A DNA stretch of 64,000 nucleotides, taken from the NCBI GenBank assembly GCA_032158295.1, contig CM063263.1:10798974-10862973 (forward strand), in the 5' to 3' direction. The notes beneath the pieces are model-generated. The model saw only the letters and a program-made list of their open reading frames with translations, did no database searches and was not told the DNA's origin. This document shows positions 45,560 to 58,000 of this stretch, in pieces. Within the stretch, counting starts at the first letter, position 1. Each line of letters starts with the position of its first letter. The DNA is from Pycnopodia helianthoides. Lineage: Eukaryota > Echinodermata > Asteroidea > Forcipulatida > Asteriidae. The position numbers and the translations under genes were made by a program.

Positions 45560-46200
45560 TTAAAGGGGCGCGTTGCCTTCGGATTGGGCGCTCTGGGCTA
45601 TGAAAGCGGCTGTTATGAAAATGACTATGGTTCGAAAGATGTTAAGTAGAGTATAGTTTGATTTAGCCCACCTTGTTGGGCTGTCATGGCTCTCTTTTAA
45701 CATCGGTCATATAACACTCACCATTACAGCCCACCATCTCTACGCACCATAAAATAGAGAAGGTGTTTGCCCGACACATTGGCAGTTTTTGATTGCAAAC
45801 TTCTCCCATTTCTAAACATTCCATACTATTCAAACCTACTCATATTATTCCTTACATTTCCAAATTTACTATGATACATGACAGGGCTTACCAAATGGTA
45901 CCATTGTCCAGATGTGATGATTTGAAAATGGCACAAAAAATGTAATTTTTGTACACGTTTTTTTGTGCCATTTTCAAATCATCACATCTGGACAATGGTA
46001 TATGACCGATGTTAAAAGAGAGCCATGACAGCCCAACAAGGTGGGCTAAGTTTGATTCACACCATATCTTGAAATTGTGTTGTTTTCCGTTTACTCCGTG
46101 AACTAACACGGTTCGCCATTTTGTAGAACCAAATTTTGTACTCAACAAATTTTTACTGATCGTGTTAATAAAAGGAAGACCACTCAATTTTGAGTTAGGC
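45560..46200 (+). mobile_element. MITE family 3 copy interrupted by a fold-back element
   Basis: TTAAAGGGGCGCGTTGCCTT starts the copy just after the aldo-keto reductase stop. It is split at 45664 by the 385-bp fold-back element and continues as CACACCATATCTTGAAATTG. The 3' boundary is unresolved. Confidence 0.6.
45664..46048. mobile_element. fold-back element with 9-bp target duplication
   Basis: TAGCCCACCTTGTTGGGCTG at the left is the inverse complement of the right end; pairing covers at least 48 bp. The right part also contains its own hairpin: ACCATTGTCCAGATGTGATG (45900) and its inverse at 45981. The element is flanked by AGTTTGATT at 45655-45663 and 46049-46057, a perfect 9-bp direct repeat. 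Long TIRs and a 9-bp duplication fit MULE-type mobilisation; that is inference. A solo left end occurs at 51317. Confidence 0.93.
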
Positions 46201-47170
46201 AAAATTCTTAATGTGTTTTGTTTACAAGAGGTCAAGTCTTATTCTCGGGTTTTCTTTGTTGGTTCGTTAAATTTATTTTACTGCTATTTATTTCATGGCC
46301 AAATTTTACTTTTATGATTAAAGGCCTTTAAATAAAACTTGTTTAGCGTCCTGCCCGCTTCCTTTTTAGAGGATAAATTTTAACGATCTCTGACGAAAAC
46401 AATAATTTTTAAATTAAACAAGATCGTATTTGTAGACTTAAGCACATCAACGCAAAAAATATATAAAAAAAATAAATGGCAACTATCTTGAAAAATAGCC
46501 CGGCCGGTTGTCTTGGAAAATGTAACGAGCGCCCATTACAAAAAATAACAAAATGAAATAAAAAAAGGCCATTCTTCCTTTTTTTTTCAACAAGGCAGGA
46601 CGCTATACATGTTTTTATTTTTATTTTGCCTAATAGTATACTGGCATACACACGTCAAACTCATGGTTGGAACCGACTTAAAGTCCTGGAAGTTCGAATA
46701 CGCGCGAGATTTTCACAGTCTTTTGCTGAATATCTGTATAATGATGTGGTACATCGGAGGCATAGGCCTAAACTGGTCCGCTGTCCTTATCCGTGTAATT
46801 AATTTTTTTTTGAGAACCCAATCACTTTCAAATGGCCCAAAACCTTTAAACATAGACCCTTTTGACTATAAAATAAATAAAAGCACAGCTATTTTTTTTA
46901 ATGAGCCCACATTTGTCTCTGTGTATATTTTATACCACATGGTTCAATTTACCTAGCAGTGGCCATTAGCCCATATGATGAAAAATGGCCGACATTTCCT
47001 CAGGGAATTCCGGAAGAGCTGGTCATTGAGGGATTTTCTTTTTTCTTTTTTTCTTTTTTCTTTTTTCTCTTTTTTTTTGGGGGGGGGGGGGTAAAAAGAC
47101 CCCGGATAGTAACAAGTCATTTACCATGCTATTTGGCTAGGTGTAGATGGGGAACCTGTAATATTTGTAG
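46201..47170. other. non-coding, nothing recognised
   Basis: T-run then G-run (47040-47092). The word pair around 46493-46530 (GAAAAATAGCCCGGCCGGTT) resembles 36698-36722, a minor repeat. No gene. Confidence 0.5.
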
Positions 47171-47488
47171 ACTTTACACGGTCTAATGATGATGATAGAA
47201 GAAAACATCCTTTGAGATATTTCTGTCTGAAATGTCATATTTGATGAGAAATGAATAAACTAATTTTCCGATTGGAGTTTATCGCTCAGTGAGCGTTTTA
47301 TTCATTTGTTGAATCTATATGATTTCATGCAAAATTAATGTGAAATCGGTTTTTCACTATTTTCTCGTGACCCAGATGGCCGATCGATCTCAAACTTCCA
47401 CAGATTTGTCAGTTTATGTATATGGTGGATTACATAAAGTGCTTACACTGCTTTGTTAGCAAAAACCAATTCTGTAATGTTCCTTTAA
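47171..47488 (-). mobile_element. MITE family 2, minus copy, at the lectin 3' end
   Basis: In minus orientation it runs from TTAAAGGAACATTACAGAAT (47488 downward) to ACACGGTCTAATG at about 47176, then stops short of the far terminal repeat. It borders the stop codon of the lectin gene and contains, on that strand, GAATAAAACG about 190 nt after the stop, a usable poly(A) signal. Confidence 0.88.
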
Positions 47489-48238
47489 TTAAAAACGGAC
47501 TGTTGATTCTCGGACCCCGTAAATACATGTGAAAGGTTTCTTGGACTTCACAAACTGGGTGTGGTCGGCCTCGTAGCGGGTGCCATTGTTGAGTTGGCAA
47601 ATTCGCTCCCCTGTCCCAGAATGCTGCACGTTAAAGGAGCGACATCTGATGTCGTAGTCGCACATCGTGGCGCAGGCGCGGACGTTGCTGTTCGGTATCT
47701 CACGTAAGGTGTGGCCGGTCAGACACGACGCAAGCAGGCGCCATTGCTTCAACTTGGCCTGTGTAGCCACGACTTCCTCGCCTTTGCAGATGGTGGAATA
47801 TGTATGTGTGCATCTTATATCGAGCCATCCGCCGTCTTTATTGAATTGAATTATAGCACAGTTCTCAATAGTTCCTCCGTCTGGCTCATTGAACGTTGTG
47901 GACCAGTTCAAATACCCGCCGTTGTCTGGAGTGCAGACCCACTGTCCTTCTATCTCTACATCATTGCAATTAATCCACACTCGATAGTTGGTTTTCTTCA
48001 GTGTAAACATGTGGTTATTTTCTTCAGATGTTGAAGGCGCAATCATCTCCCCTCCCATCTCCTGACATTTCAATCTCCCATAATGCCAAGTCAGTTTTTC
48101 TTCAAGAAGTTTGTAGCACGAGCCGCTCCATGACTCCCAGCCGGATGGACACAGCATCTGAGGGCTGCACGAATGAGCAGAACTCATACCAATGGTGAAG
48201 AGAATCAACAAAAAAGAAGGCAAACAAAATCCTCCCAT
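47489..48238 (-). CDS. secreted C-type lectin with PAN/apple domain, single exon
   Basis: Predicted secreted carbohydrate- or glycoprotein-binding protein of 249 residues. The ATG at 48238 is chosen because MGGFCLPSFLLILFTIGMSS is a classic signal peptide; an upstream in-frame ATG at 48304 would add 22 charged residues in front of it. Residues 30-151 form a C-type lectin domain: CPSGWESWSGSCYKL, RLKCQEMGGEM, WINCNDVEIEGQWVC, an EPD triplet at 118-120 in the EPN/QPD position, and WLDIRC at the Ca-binding end. Residues 172-238 form a PAN/apple-like domain with six cysteines (CLTGH, CATMCDYDIRC, CQLNN, CIY). The reading frame has no intron, unusual for a two-domain protein and compatible with retroposition. 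The stop TAA lies directly on a MITE end. EPD is neither the standard mannose nor galactose motif, so sugar preference is open. Confidence 0.9.
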   Translation of the reverse strand: MGGFCLPSFLLILFTIGMSSAHSCSPQMLCPSGWESWSGSCYKLLEEKLTWHYGRLKCQEMGGEMIAPSTSEENNHMFTLKKTNYRVWINCNDVEIEGQWVCTPDNGGYLNWSTTFNEPDGGTIENCAIIQFNKDGGWLDIRCTHTYSTICKGEEVVATQAKLKQWRLLASCLTGHTLREIPNSNVRACATMCDYDIRCRSFNVQHSGTGERICQLNNGTRYEADHTQFVKSKKPFTCIYGVRESTVRF

Positions 48239-48948
48239 TATTTCTAGAAAAGCCAACGGTCTTTCAGAATCTCTCTCGGGTTGTGGAAAATAAAGTGTTA
48301 ACAACTCACAAGCTTAATTTGGCACACCGCTCAGCGGCTTTAAAGGGCAGTTCACACCCACTTCAGTACTTCGTCTAAACCTGGTATAAATTGGAGCAAT
48401 ATCTCTTAGTATGTGTTCTTACTCAGTGATCGTACTTATTCTGTAAAGCATTGTAGGCCTACGGTATATGAAGCATCAGAGAGTGTAGAACTCAGTTTGG
48501 CACCGGTTCGGTCGAAATTGGTCAGAAAGCTCAGTGTGAGGAAGACCGTGTGCGTGGTCGGCTTAAATTGGTTATTTTCCAAACCAATACGCACCTTGAT
48601 TTTTTTAGGAAAATGTAATATTCCCATTGTTTGTACGAGCTCAATCGAAAACCGGGAAGAAGCGCTTGAAAATGTTTTGATTCTAAACACTTTAATTGCT
48701 TCATTATAAATGGTATCATTATAAATTATGGCTCAGTTGATGAGAATTTAATACTCGAACGATCAATAGTCAACTCGTATGATAAAAAGAACGCCAAGAG
48801 AGTCTGCTCATATAGAAAGGGTAAGCCCAAATTGCAATTATACTTTGTTTTCTTTGTTTTGCTTTTCTCTTGGAACAACATTCCTGTCATGAAGAGGTAT
48901 TTTGACGAGCCCCGGCAATCTTGTTATAACGAGAGTCGACGGTGGGAA
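48239..48948. other. region upstream of the lectin gene
   Basis: On the minus strand CCAATTTATACC (48383-48394) is a TATA-like word about 145 nt before the lectin ATG. No other gene recognised. Confidence 0.4.
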
Positions 48949-49343
48949 AGGGAAAGTAAACGATTGGTAATCATGACTCTTAAAATTAATGGCAATAAAA
49001 AACTTACTCAGTTAGAAGTACAGCAGCTTTCGATAGTATAAAGCATTTTGAGAATCATTTTACTTCGGAGTAATGTGGTTATGGAAAAACACAAAATGTC
49101 ACGGTTTTTATCAGGAAAAAAATTAATCTTAGAAGCGTTTCTGTCAGAAACGTTTCTCAGATTGTGTAGTCCTGCGTGGTGGACATAACCGCTCCGGATT
49201 TTCGGCATTATCTCAAAAACGCTACCACCTTTTGAAATTATATTTCCACAGGTTAGTTTTATTGTATATTATCTACATTCATATAGGATTAAAACTATCG
49301 AACGGTTCCAGAAACCAAAGGTATACTTTGCCTTTAAATGGGG
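48949..49343 (+). mobile_element. MITE-1-related element, nearly complete
   Basis: Left AAAGGGAAAGTAAACGATTG and right CAAAGGTATACTTTGCCTTT are near inverse complements. The interior, ACTTCGGAGTAATGTGGTTA, matches 11720, 42040 and 54440. Confidence 0.7.
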
Positions 49344-51316
49344 GTGGAGTCGTTCCTGACAAAAAGGTCTAAAACTAGGATCCAAGTAAGTTGTAATGAT
49401 GGCGTTTCCACCTTTTGGTAACCCCGGAATTTTAGATTTCAAGAAGCTTGTAAGGAGAGTATCTTCAGTGCTAGCGAAGTAGATCAAAGAGTGGGATTTC
49501 TTTGTATCTGAAAACTAGGCCCACATAACGGCACTTTTTTTTCATCAGCGGACAGACACAAAAAAGATCTGAATTCTGAAGAAAAAAAAACAGAAATTTC
49601 TCATTTTTAAAAAGATTTTAAAAGGACGTTTTCAACATTGTTTTTGAACAACTGAAAATAGTTGAAACTTTTTATTTTGGGGTGCTATTTCTCGATCACT
49701 GGATGCAACAAAATAGCTTCTTTTTTTAAAGGTACTTTTCCTACAAATTTAATGGGACGCTGTGAAGGAAGAACTTACCTTTAATCCAATGATACACTTT
49801 GTATTATGAATTATAATTTTTTTTATTTTTTTTCAATCTTGTATCTTGTATCATAATCTTCAGAGGCGCTGTTTAATTTTAACATGTTAAGCACAACTAA
49901 TACCCATAGTAGCCTATATTGAAGCTTGCACTAGTTTTTTTTTTAAGGTGCGCAGGTTTCCCCTGTTCAAAATTCAGTGTTTGTCCACAGTGCAGTGTGA
50001 AATGTAAATTACATTTTTAATGGGACATTATTAATATAATAATATCACTATGCAGCTTGTTCCGAATGGTTTTATGTGACAAAGCAAACATAATACGATA
50101 GCCCTTTGCCTAGGAAAATAACACAACTGAATTGTATGCCACTTCTGCCAAACAGTACCTGTAGAGTAGGCCTAGTAAATGATTTTATTTAACTTAAAAA
50201 AATTATCATAAATACTTTAAAAATAAAAATGTCTAAAAGTTCAAGATTAACACCATGAAACAAGGATGACTCTTAGCTCTTACATTACTTTTTATTTAAT
50301 TTTATTATGACAGAAAAGCTGTGAGAGATTGAAATTTTAAAATAAGTTTTCGCAAACTGCGTGGTATTTTTGACAACTCTTTTTGTGCTGCAAATAATGC
50401 TAAATCGGTCAAAGAAAATTGCACAGCGCCCTCTTTTGTTTGCCCTTTCTCTTTGGTTTTGTGTATGTGCCGGGGACATGACATGAAAACAAACACATGG
50501 ACGTCCCCGTACCCCCAAGTTTTCCATCACAACGTAGATTATTCTAGTCGCGTTCTGACAAAATTTTGCTCCTTGGAGATTCACGATTTTTGCGTATTTG
50601 CTGATGAATGGATCCAGACAGTACAGCCGATAAAGTCACATTTCACTGGTCAGGCATGAACGCTCAATTCCATTAATTACCGTGCGGCTTGCACAGCCAG
50701 TTTTGACGTAAGTTAAGTTTTTAAGTTTATGTCGTTTTTGTAGTTCTAAGTTTCAGCTCAACTTTGTACGATAATCGTACCGCTGTAATGGTCGGCGACC
50801 TTTCGAAACGTTTCTACAAGTTTACTAACTAAGACTAAGGAGTAGACTAAAGACTGCAACTTCAAGGATTTCAACAGATTATAAACTGAAAGTTTCTAGT
50901 TAAAAGGTGGTAAAAAAAAAACTAAAAAAACAACAACAACATTTCGCATAGCTCAGTCATGTCAGTTTCCGTTTCTGAACAACTTTCCCGTTCCGATCGG
51001 AAACTGGTGTCGCGAGGTAGAGGGTACGGGAACTAAATTAACACGTATAACTTATTTAATAGTACAACTTTTTTATAGCGAGTTAGTTGTTTTCTATTAC
51101 TTTTTTGTTATTACTTGCACCAATCAAAATTGCACATAATAGTAGATAATAAAATCGCGAGAGCACATTGTAAGTGTCCACTACTGGAAGCACCACACAC
51201 CGTTCCCTCATCCAGATGCTGAACAGGCGATGAGAACCCCCGTAGATGTACATGTAGATGTACTCCTAGAACTATGACTATGAGCATGGAGGTAGAATTA
51301 TACCTCCTGAGCCCTA
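49344..51316. other. non-coding, nothing recognised
   Basis: Very AT-rich with A/T runs. The minus-strand frame at 50285-50584 has no domain. CTCF-like AGCGCCCT at 50425. It may include the FBXL4 promoter, which I cannot place. Confidence 0.45.
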
Positions 51317-51385
51317 GCCCACCTTGTTGGGTATATGGCTCTCTTTTAACATCGGTCATATAGGCCTAACACTCACCATTACACA
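51317..51385 (+). repeat. solo end of the 9-bp-TSD fold-back family
   Basis: TAGCCCACCTTGTTGGG, GGCTCTCTTTTAACATCGGT and CTCACCATTACA match the left end of 45664-46048 with a small deletion and an inserted GGCCTA. Confidence 0.85.
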
Positions 51386-51395
51386 GGGCTCGCCC

Positions 51396-51455
51396 TTAAT
51401 AATAATAATACGAGATATTTATATAGCGCATAATGCAGAAGCCTCTATGCGCAAC
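51396..51455 (-). repeat. SINE 3'-tail fragment, minus strand
   Basis: On the minus strand it reads GCGCTATATAAATATCTCGT followed by ATTATTATTA, the tail type of family A. The block 51515-51830 has GTGGGCTAGTAAAC and TTTACTAGCCCGGTGGGC near its two ends, so it may be another inverted-repeat element. Confidence 0.5.
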
Positions 51456-52080
51456 ACCAAACATAAAAAAACAATGACATAAAAATAAAAGTAACACTAG
51501 CCCGGCGTACACTGTCTAGTGGTAGAAACTGCTGTGGGCTAGTAAACACCACTTCTCAACTTGCCCTGTGGGCTACTAAAAAAACTGTGCAACCTACTTG
51601 TTTATAATGCTCATATTCTTCCTTTTTCAGATGTAAATGATACATTTTAAACATGTGTTTATTTATTTATGAGTGTGTAAATGTAACTTCATTTGAACAT
51701 ACTGGTTAAGATCAGAAAGATGCATTAATGACATTTCATGTTTTAAATATTGACTACTAAAATTTCCTGGAGACAAGTACATGTAAAAGGCATTGTTTAC
51801 TAGCCCGGTGGGCTACTTTACAAAAAGCTTAAGCGCAAGGCCTGCCATTACATACACCTCCATGCTATGAGTGACGTTCGTTCCGATGAAACCAATCATG
51901 CCAGTCAATTGGGTCAGGTAAAACTAGAGGGTCTCATACGTGTTCTATTTATAACACAGGAAGTATCAACAGTCTCTGGCAGTGTACATCCTTATGTGAA
52001 GGCACTGGAGATCAAGAACGGGCGTCAAAATCAGCTTTCTACCACTGCCCTAAAAAAAAACCAGTCGGTGACACTGATGC

Positions 52081-55000
52081 ATGGGCTGCAGCTGCTCATC
52101 GTTTTCACACTGCGGTCTGCATAATAACGGAGAGATGACCAAAACAATCAGTCAGTTTGCTGAAGAGGTGGTTCATTTCAGCTCACAGTATGGGACAGAC
52201 GGTAGTGTCTCGTACATCGTACCTAACCTTGCTGGACCATCCACCATCTACCCCAGTTATGAAGATGTGACGGCTGCTTGTGTTTTTGTGAGTACATGCT
52301 ATAAAGTTACCCTACAATCGGAAATAACTATGACCAGAGAACTTGTGGGTACAACCGTGCGTGAAACTCTTTGGGGAGGAGTGTTGGCTTTGAAAAGAGC
52401 TGGTGTGGTCTTTTTTATTAGAGCCAACACTGAGAATGTTTACATTCATTCTTTTCTTTTTCACCGGGCTTTCTGCTTTTAAAGTTCTCACCCATACACT
52501 CTTGCTTTGCGGAGATGTAGAACAAAGAGCCATTCCAAGAGCTTTATTCCACGTACTGCATTTCTTTGGAACTCCTTGCCTGGTGCATGTTTCCCTTCCT
52601 CCTACAATCTAGACTATAGCGGAATATCAATTCCTACCTTCAGCTCCCCCTGGGTTATCTTCATCTGAAAGGAACATTACAGAATTGGTTTTTGCTAACA
52701 AAACAGTTGCTGGCAGTGTAAACACTTTATGTAATCCACCATATACATAAACTGACAAACCTGTAGAAGTTTGAGATCGATCGGCCATCTGGGTCACGAG
52801 AAAATAGTGAAAAACCGTTTACACATTTGCATGACATCATATAGATTCAACAAATGAATAAAACGCTCACTGAGCGATAAACTCCAATCGGAAAATTAGT
52901 TTATTCATTTCTCATCAAATATGACATTTCAGACAGAAATATTTTAAGGGATATTTTCTACTCGTACTATCATCATCATTAGACCGTGTAAGTTTTGTGT
53001 AAATCTGTTTTCAAAACTATTTTTTACAAGTTTTTTTCTTACCAATTCTGTAATGTTCCTTTAAATGTAAAAACAAAATAAAAAATTGTAGCCCCTCACC
53101 AAGAGAGGCTTTTAGCCTTGTTTGGGGCAAACTTGCACTAAAAAATGCATGTGGACTCCGTTTAAAATGTTGTGCATCATGTCCATAACAGTGACCTACA
53201 TGTATGGAGTTCTCAAGGGTGGCATGGGTGGCTAGTGCTTAAAGTGCTCACCTCTGACCAATGTGGCCCTGGTTTGATTCCAGGCTAAGGCCATTGTGCC
53301 TTGGGTTTCTCCTATGCCGCAAGGGTTTTTGGGCGGGCCCTCCAGTAGTCGCTGACCTCAGGCCTGCAATCCAGTAGAAAATTCAAGCCCTGCAATCTCT
53401 CTCTGAGAACAAACATTGGTTTAACGTCTCTGATTTTGAATTGCACAGATCAGTAAGTTGTGATTCAGTATTAACCGGACGACAATACTTATTCTAGTCC
53501 TTGTGGAATCAGCAGTTGGCTTGGGCAGGATTCAAACCAACAACCTTGTGATTGCAAGTCCTGCAGTCTAACCACTTTACCACGGTGACAAATGATTTTT
53601 GATTTTGTAACGTTTTTTTGTTTTCGTTTTCAGAGGACCTACGGATCGTGGTGGAAGCAGGCTCCTTCTGCTCCTTGCCCAATCGGCCGTATCCACAAGA
53701 AGAAGACCTTTCTCGGTCAAGATTTCGTAGGTAAACCTTCATCTTTGTCACGTTCCTCGTGTGTGCAACTGCACTTTGGATACTGATAAACATCATGCGA
53801 AAGAGACACCAGACTATTTTATCTTCTAGTTATGGCTCTAAAGCTACGGCTAAATCACCATGCCAACAGGGGATCGGTTCGGCACAATGGTTTCATTCCC
53901 TGACTTTTCACCTCTGTGGACCCCTGTTCGAACAGGCTGCTGTTTTGCATGCGGATTGTGTTTTTGGTTTTCTACCTGATTTCGTGGCATTCCCCATTTG
54001 GGATTTTCCTCCCACCTCTCAAACTGAGCATTTCATCATCATCCCCTATTCATCCTGTTTATGGCAATTTAGTCCATTATGCGTTGGTTTCTCTCGTGTG
54101 TCACAGCGGGTTTTTCGCTAGGACCTACGATTTTCCTTCCTCCAAAAAAATCAAACACTTTCAATTTCAGGCTGTGCTCTGTGGTCATGTCTGCTGGGCT
54201 GGCTGCCAAAGGAGCCTTGCAAACATGCGGCTCGAACACGTTGTAGCCGCGTCCTTCGCAGTTCAGCTTCTCAGCTGCGAGATTAGCCTCCCAAATTATT
54301 ATTGTTAACGTTAGGGTCACAGATTGGTACATGTCAATAATACTTAACAAATTAATGACATTGAAAACTTACTTGGTGTGAAGCACTGCAGCTATTGATC
54401 AAAACTATTTTGAGAAAGGATGCCCTTCAAAGTAATATGGTTTGGATAGCTTTTCACCGAAATACATTTGAATCTAAGAAACGATTCAAGCATGAATTAT
54501 TTCTCAGATTTCTCAAGGTTGGCGGCCGTTCACGAATGCCGCGGCCAGAGATGCGATTGGTACCCGCTGTCACCTCGCTAAACATAGATGGATTCGACGT
54601 TCTTGTGAAAGTATCGTAGACACTGTGTTCAGCTGAAACTTTCACATGTGACTTTTATTGTATCTTTCTTTAAAATTTTGCCTATAAATCAGCCATCGAT
54701 GACCCAACCTTTAAATGCAACGTCCTGACCCTTTAGACAATGGACATGTATTTACATGTAACATGAAAATATTTCCCTGTTGGCGTGTCGTGGCCGAGCG
54801 GATAAGAGCACCGGACTCAAGCTCTGATGTTCCTGTTCAGCAGAATGTGGGTTCGAGTCCCAGTCGTGACACTTGTCCTTAAGCAAGACACTTAACCATT
54901 ATTGCTTCGTCCTGCGGATGGGACGTAAAGCTGTTGGCCCATGTGTTGTAGAATGCACGTAAAAGAACCCAGTGCACTTATCGCAAAGAGAAGGGGTTTG

Positions 55001-58000
55001 CCCCTGTGTTCCTGGTTTGATTAGAAGCATATTGCGCCACAGCACCTTGTAAACCATTACATTGTACTATGTAAAGGAATAGGTCTCAAACTTCAAAAAG
55101 TAGCTCCACAATATATACCTTGCAGGAAAATACTGACAGTTGAAGCGCCTTGAGCGTCACTGAGTGACGGATATGAGCGCTATATAAGAAGCCACTATTA
55201 TTGGTACTGGTATGAACTTCATAAGTAGAAAGCTTTTAAATTGAAGTGGATCTTTGTTTTCTTTCATTCTCTTTATTCTCAGATCTGTTGTATGCTGACA
55301 AGGTCTACCCTACAGAGGTGCGCATTTATGAGACGTATCATCCCGGTGCAGTCGTTGAAATCTTTGCATGTGAGATGATTAAGAACCACGCTGGTCAAAT
55401 GGTCAACAATGATGTCAGGTAAGGGTCATTCGCTTCCTGAACCCTGTTGTTTAATACCAGTGCTCGACTCTGTGTGACCTTCAAATTGTTGAATACTGCT
55501 ATATGAAATTCAGCAGGATCCAATTTCATAAAAAAACACTGCAGAAACAAAGTTGCTTTGAAAGGAACATTACAGAATCGGTTTTTGCTAACCAAACAGT
55601 TGCTGGCAGTGTAAGCACTTTATGTAATCCACCATATACCTAAACTGACAAACCTGTAGACGTTTGAGATCGATCGGCCATCTTGGTCACAAGAAAATAG
55701 TGGAAAACCGATTACACATTTGCGCGAAATCATATAGATTCAACAAATGAATAAAACGCTCACTGAGCGATAAACTCCAATCGGAAAATTAGTTTATTCA
55801 TTTCTCATCAAACATGGCATTTCAGACAGAAATATTTCCAGGGATGTTTTCTACTATCCTCATCATTAGTCCGTGTAAGTTTTATGTAAATCTGTGATCA
55901 AAAGTATATTTTACAAGTTTTTTTCTTACCAATTCTGTAATGTTCCTTTAACAGTTTAATAGTGAGGCACCAGTCACAACAGTGTAAATAAGCTTGCATT
56001 TTGCCTGGTAGCCTGTTTCTTTTAAGCAAGATTTTTCTGCACCTGCTTAGCAAAAAACAACACGACACAACATGTTACCTGGCTTGAACTTTGACATTGT
56101 ACAGGTGGCAGTTGCTATGGTCCGGGGAACCTCAGCTCTCTTCAGACGCCAGGATCTTCTCTCCTCCTCTCAAGAAAGTCAAGTTTGCCGCCAAGTAAGT
56201 TTGTAGTTTGCTCCATTCATCTACAGACCCTTTGCCGTGGGTTGAGTGTTGACGTTTTGAAGGAAAAAGTGTTTTTGTCCAAACAAGTTTACTTGACCAT
56301 TCAAAGTCCAGTGCGAACAGCCCAGGGAAATTTCACTTGGGTAACTTGGGTTAGTGAAATGTTTCTGATCTTAATCCCCTACAAATGTAAAAACAATCTT
56401 TTCAATCCCCTACAATTTGCTGTACATTTTGCTTTGTAGACCTTCCCCCCTCCCTTTAACCATTTAGGAAAAAAAATAAAATAAATGCACAACTCTAGCA
56501 TAAATGATATTGGTGTTCCCCTTTTTTTTTGTAGCATGATCCGATTGGTGTTCCACCATCTGCATCTGAATTACTACACAGAACTTGACGCAGTGGAATT
56601 GGTTGGTACTGTCTCTGAACACGATGATGGAACAGGTACGATGTTAGCTGAAGGCTCCAGTGATAAGATTAGAAGAAGAAAAACATGTATACCTTAACCG
56701 CTTGAGGTCGGATGCCATCTGGCATCGGCAAAACTTTTCTAAACTGGAAAAACGGTGGATCGGTTGACATGTTGATATTATAATTACAATCCATTGTGTA
56801 GCGTGCACAGGCATGACCTGCCGTGCTACACTCTGTTTCCCCTATACAAAGAGGGATAAAGGGTACTGGATGTTGTGCTCTGATTCTCCCTTTTTAGGTT
56901 TTTTTTCACAGGCAAGGTTTGGCCTTTTCATGGTGATGACATTCCATAATTTCTGGAAAGAGAAATGTGTGCATATTGACTTGATATGCCGGCTTGTGCA
57001 TGGGGGAGAACCCTATTGAAGTTGAAAGACGCCACTAAACCAACCTGGAGCAAGTTCGGGTGTGCGACTAGAGTGACTAGACTAACTAGAAACCATAGAG
57101 CGCAGGGAGATTGACTAGCCCGACCATGCACTGGAGCATGGTCGATCTAGTCAATTCGAGAGCTACGTCACACACTGTCACACTGTTTCTGGTTGGTCTA
57201 GTTACTCTAGTCGCCCACCCGAACTTGCTCTATAATGCACACCTTGTCTGCCTCTTTTATCCAAAAAATGCTCACCGCGATATTTAATGCTCTTGACAGA
57301 TCTTGATGCAGTTTACGCCGCCCACCTCCAGACTTTATCACTATACCAACCAGACGGTACTGATGTACATGTAGCATCGGCAGGTGTAACGACAGATAAC
57401 GGCTACTTCGACTTGCTACCGGTAACTATCTCCTAACACTAACACTACAGGGATTTTACGTCAGTGGTAGTTGCTCTATTTTTTTGGAGTAAATTGTGGA
57501 TTTGTGGGGCAGGGTTTACGTTAATAAGGGAATAGAAAGTGTGGTGAAGAGGTTTTCAACTAATGTATATTCAGTTTGCGTTAACACCGTGTGTGTATAT
57601 CTACATGTACTATGCTGTGTAGATTTGTTTCTTTGAGAACTTGTCTTGCTATTTGTTTTATTCTGAGTGGTTTGTTAATCTGCCATCGCCTTGATCCCAC
57701 TCCTAATCCTAGGGTGAGTTAATCCAGCTGATCTTCGGTGATCTTGAGCTGCCTGATCTGTGCAAGGTTGCAGCCACTTGTAGATTATTCAAGAAACACT
57801 GCTACGACCAGCTGCTCTTCCTGGAGTTGGACTTGCAGCCTCACTGGCACACGGTAAGAATGTAAGAGTGGTACCTGGACTTCTTTTGCACTAGAATCGG
57901 GTACGCCTAGTGGTTTCTGTCCCCGACTTTCAACCTCTGTCTGTGGACCCCAGTTTGTATTCTCCTTGGACCGTATTGCATGTGGATTGTGTTTTTTAGT

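Larger units (their letters stand above)
52288..53633 (+). other. intron 1 of FBXL4
   Basis: It holds the histone-stem-loop-type repeat (52346-52415), a MITE family 2 copy and tRNA-like SINE pieces at 53220 and 53514. Confidence 0.75.
53731..55282 (+). other. intron 2 of FBXL4
   Basis: Almost entirely repeats: a SINE-C-like body and tail (53870-54305), a MITE-1-related copy (54330-54690) and the complete SINE A (54782-55202). Confidence 0.75.

Noticed and set aside
53514..53588. Possible tRNA-Cys/Ala on the minus strand
   Set aside because: A- and B-boxes are present but the acceptor arm does not pair; several similar tRNA-like SINE heads surround it.
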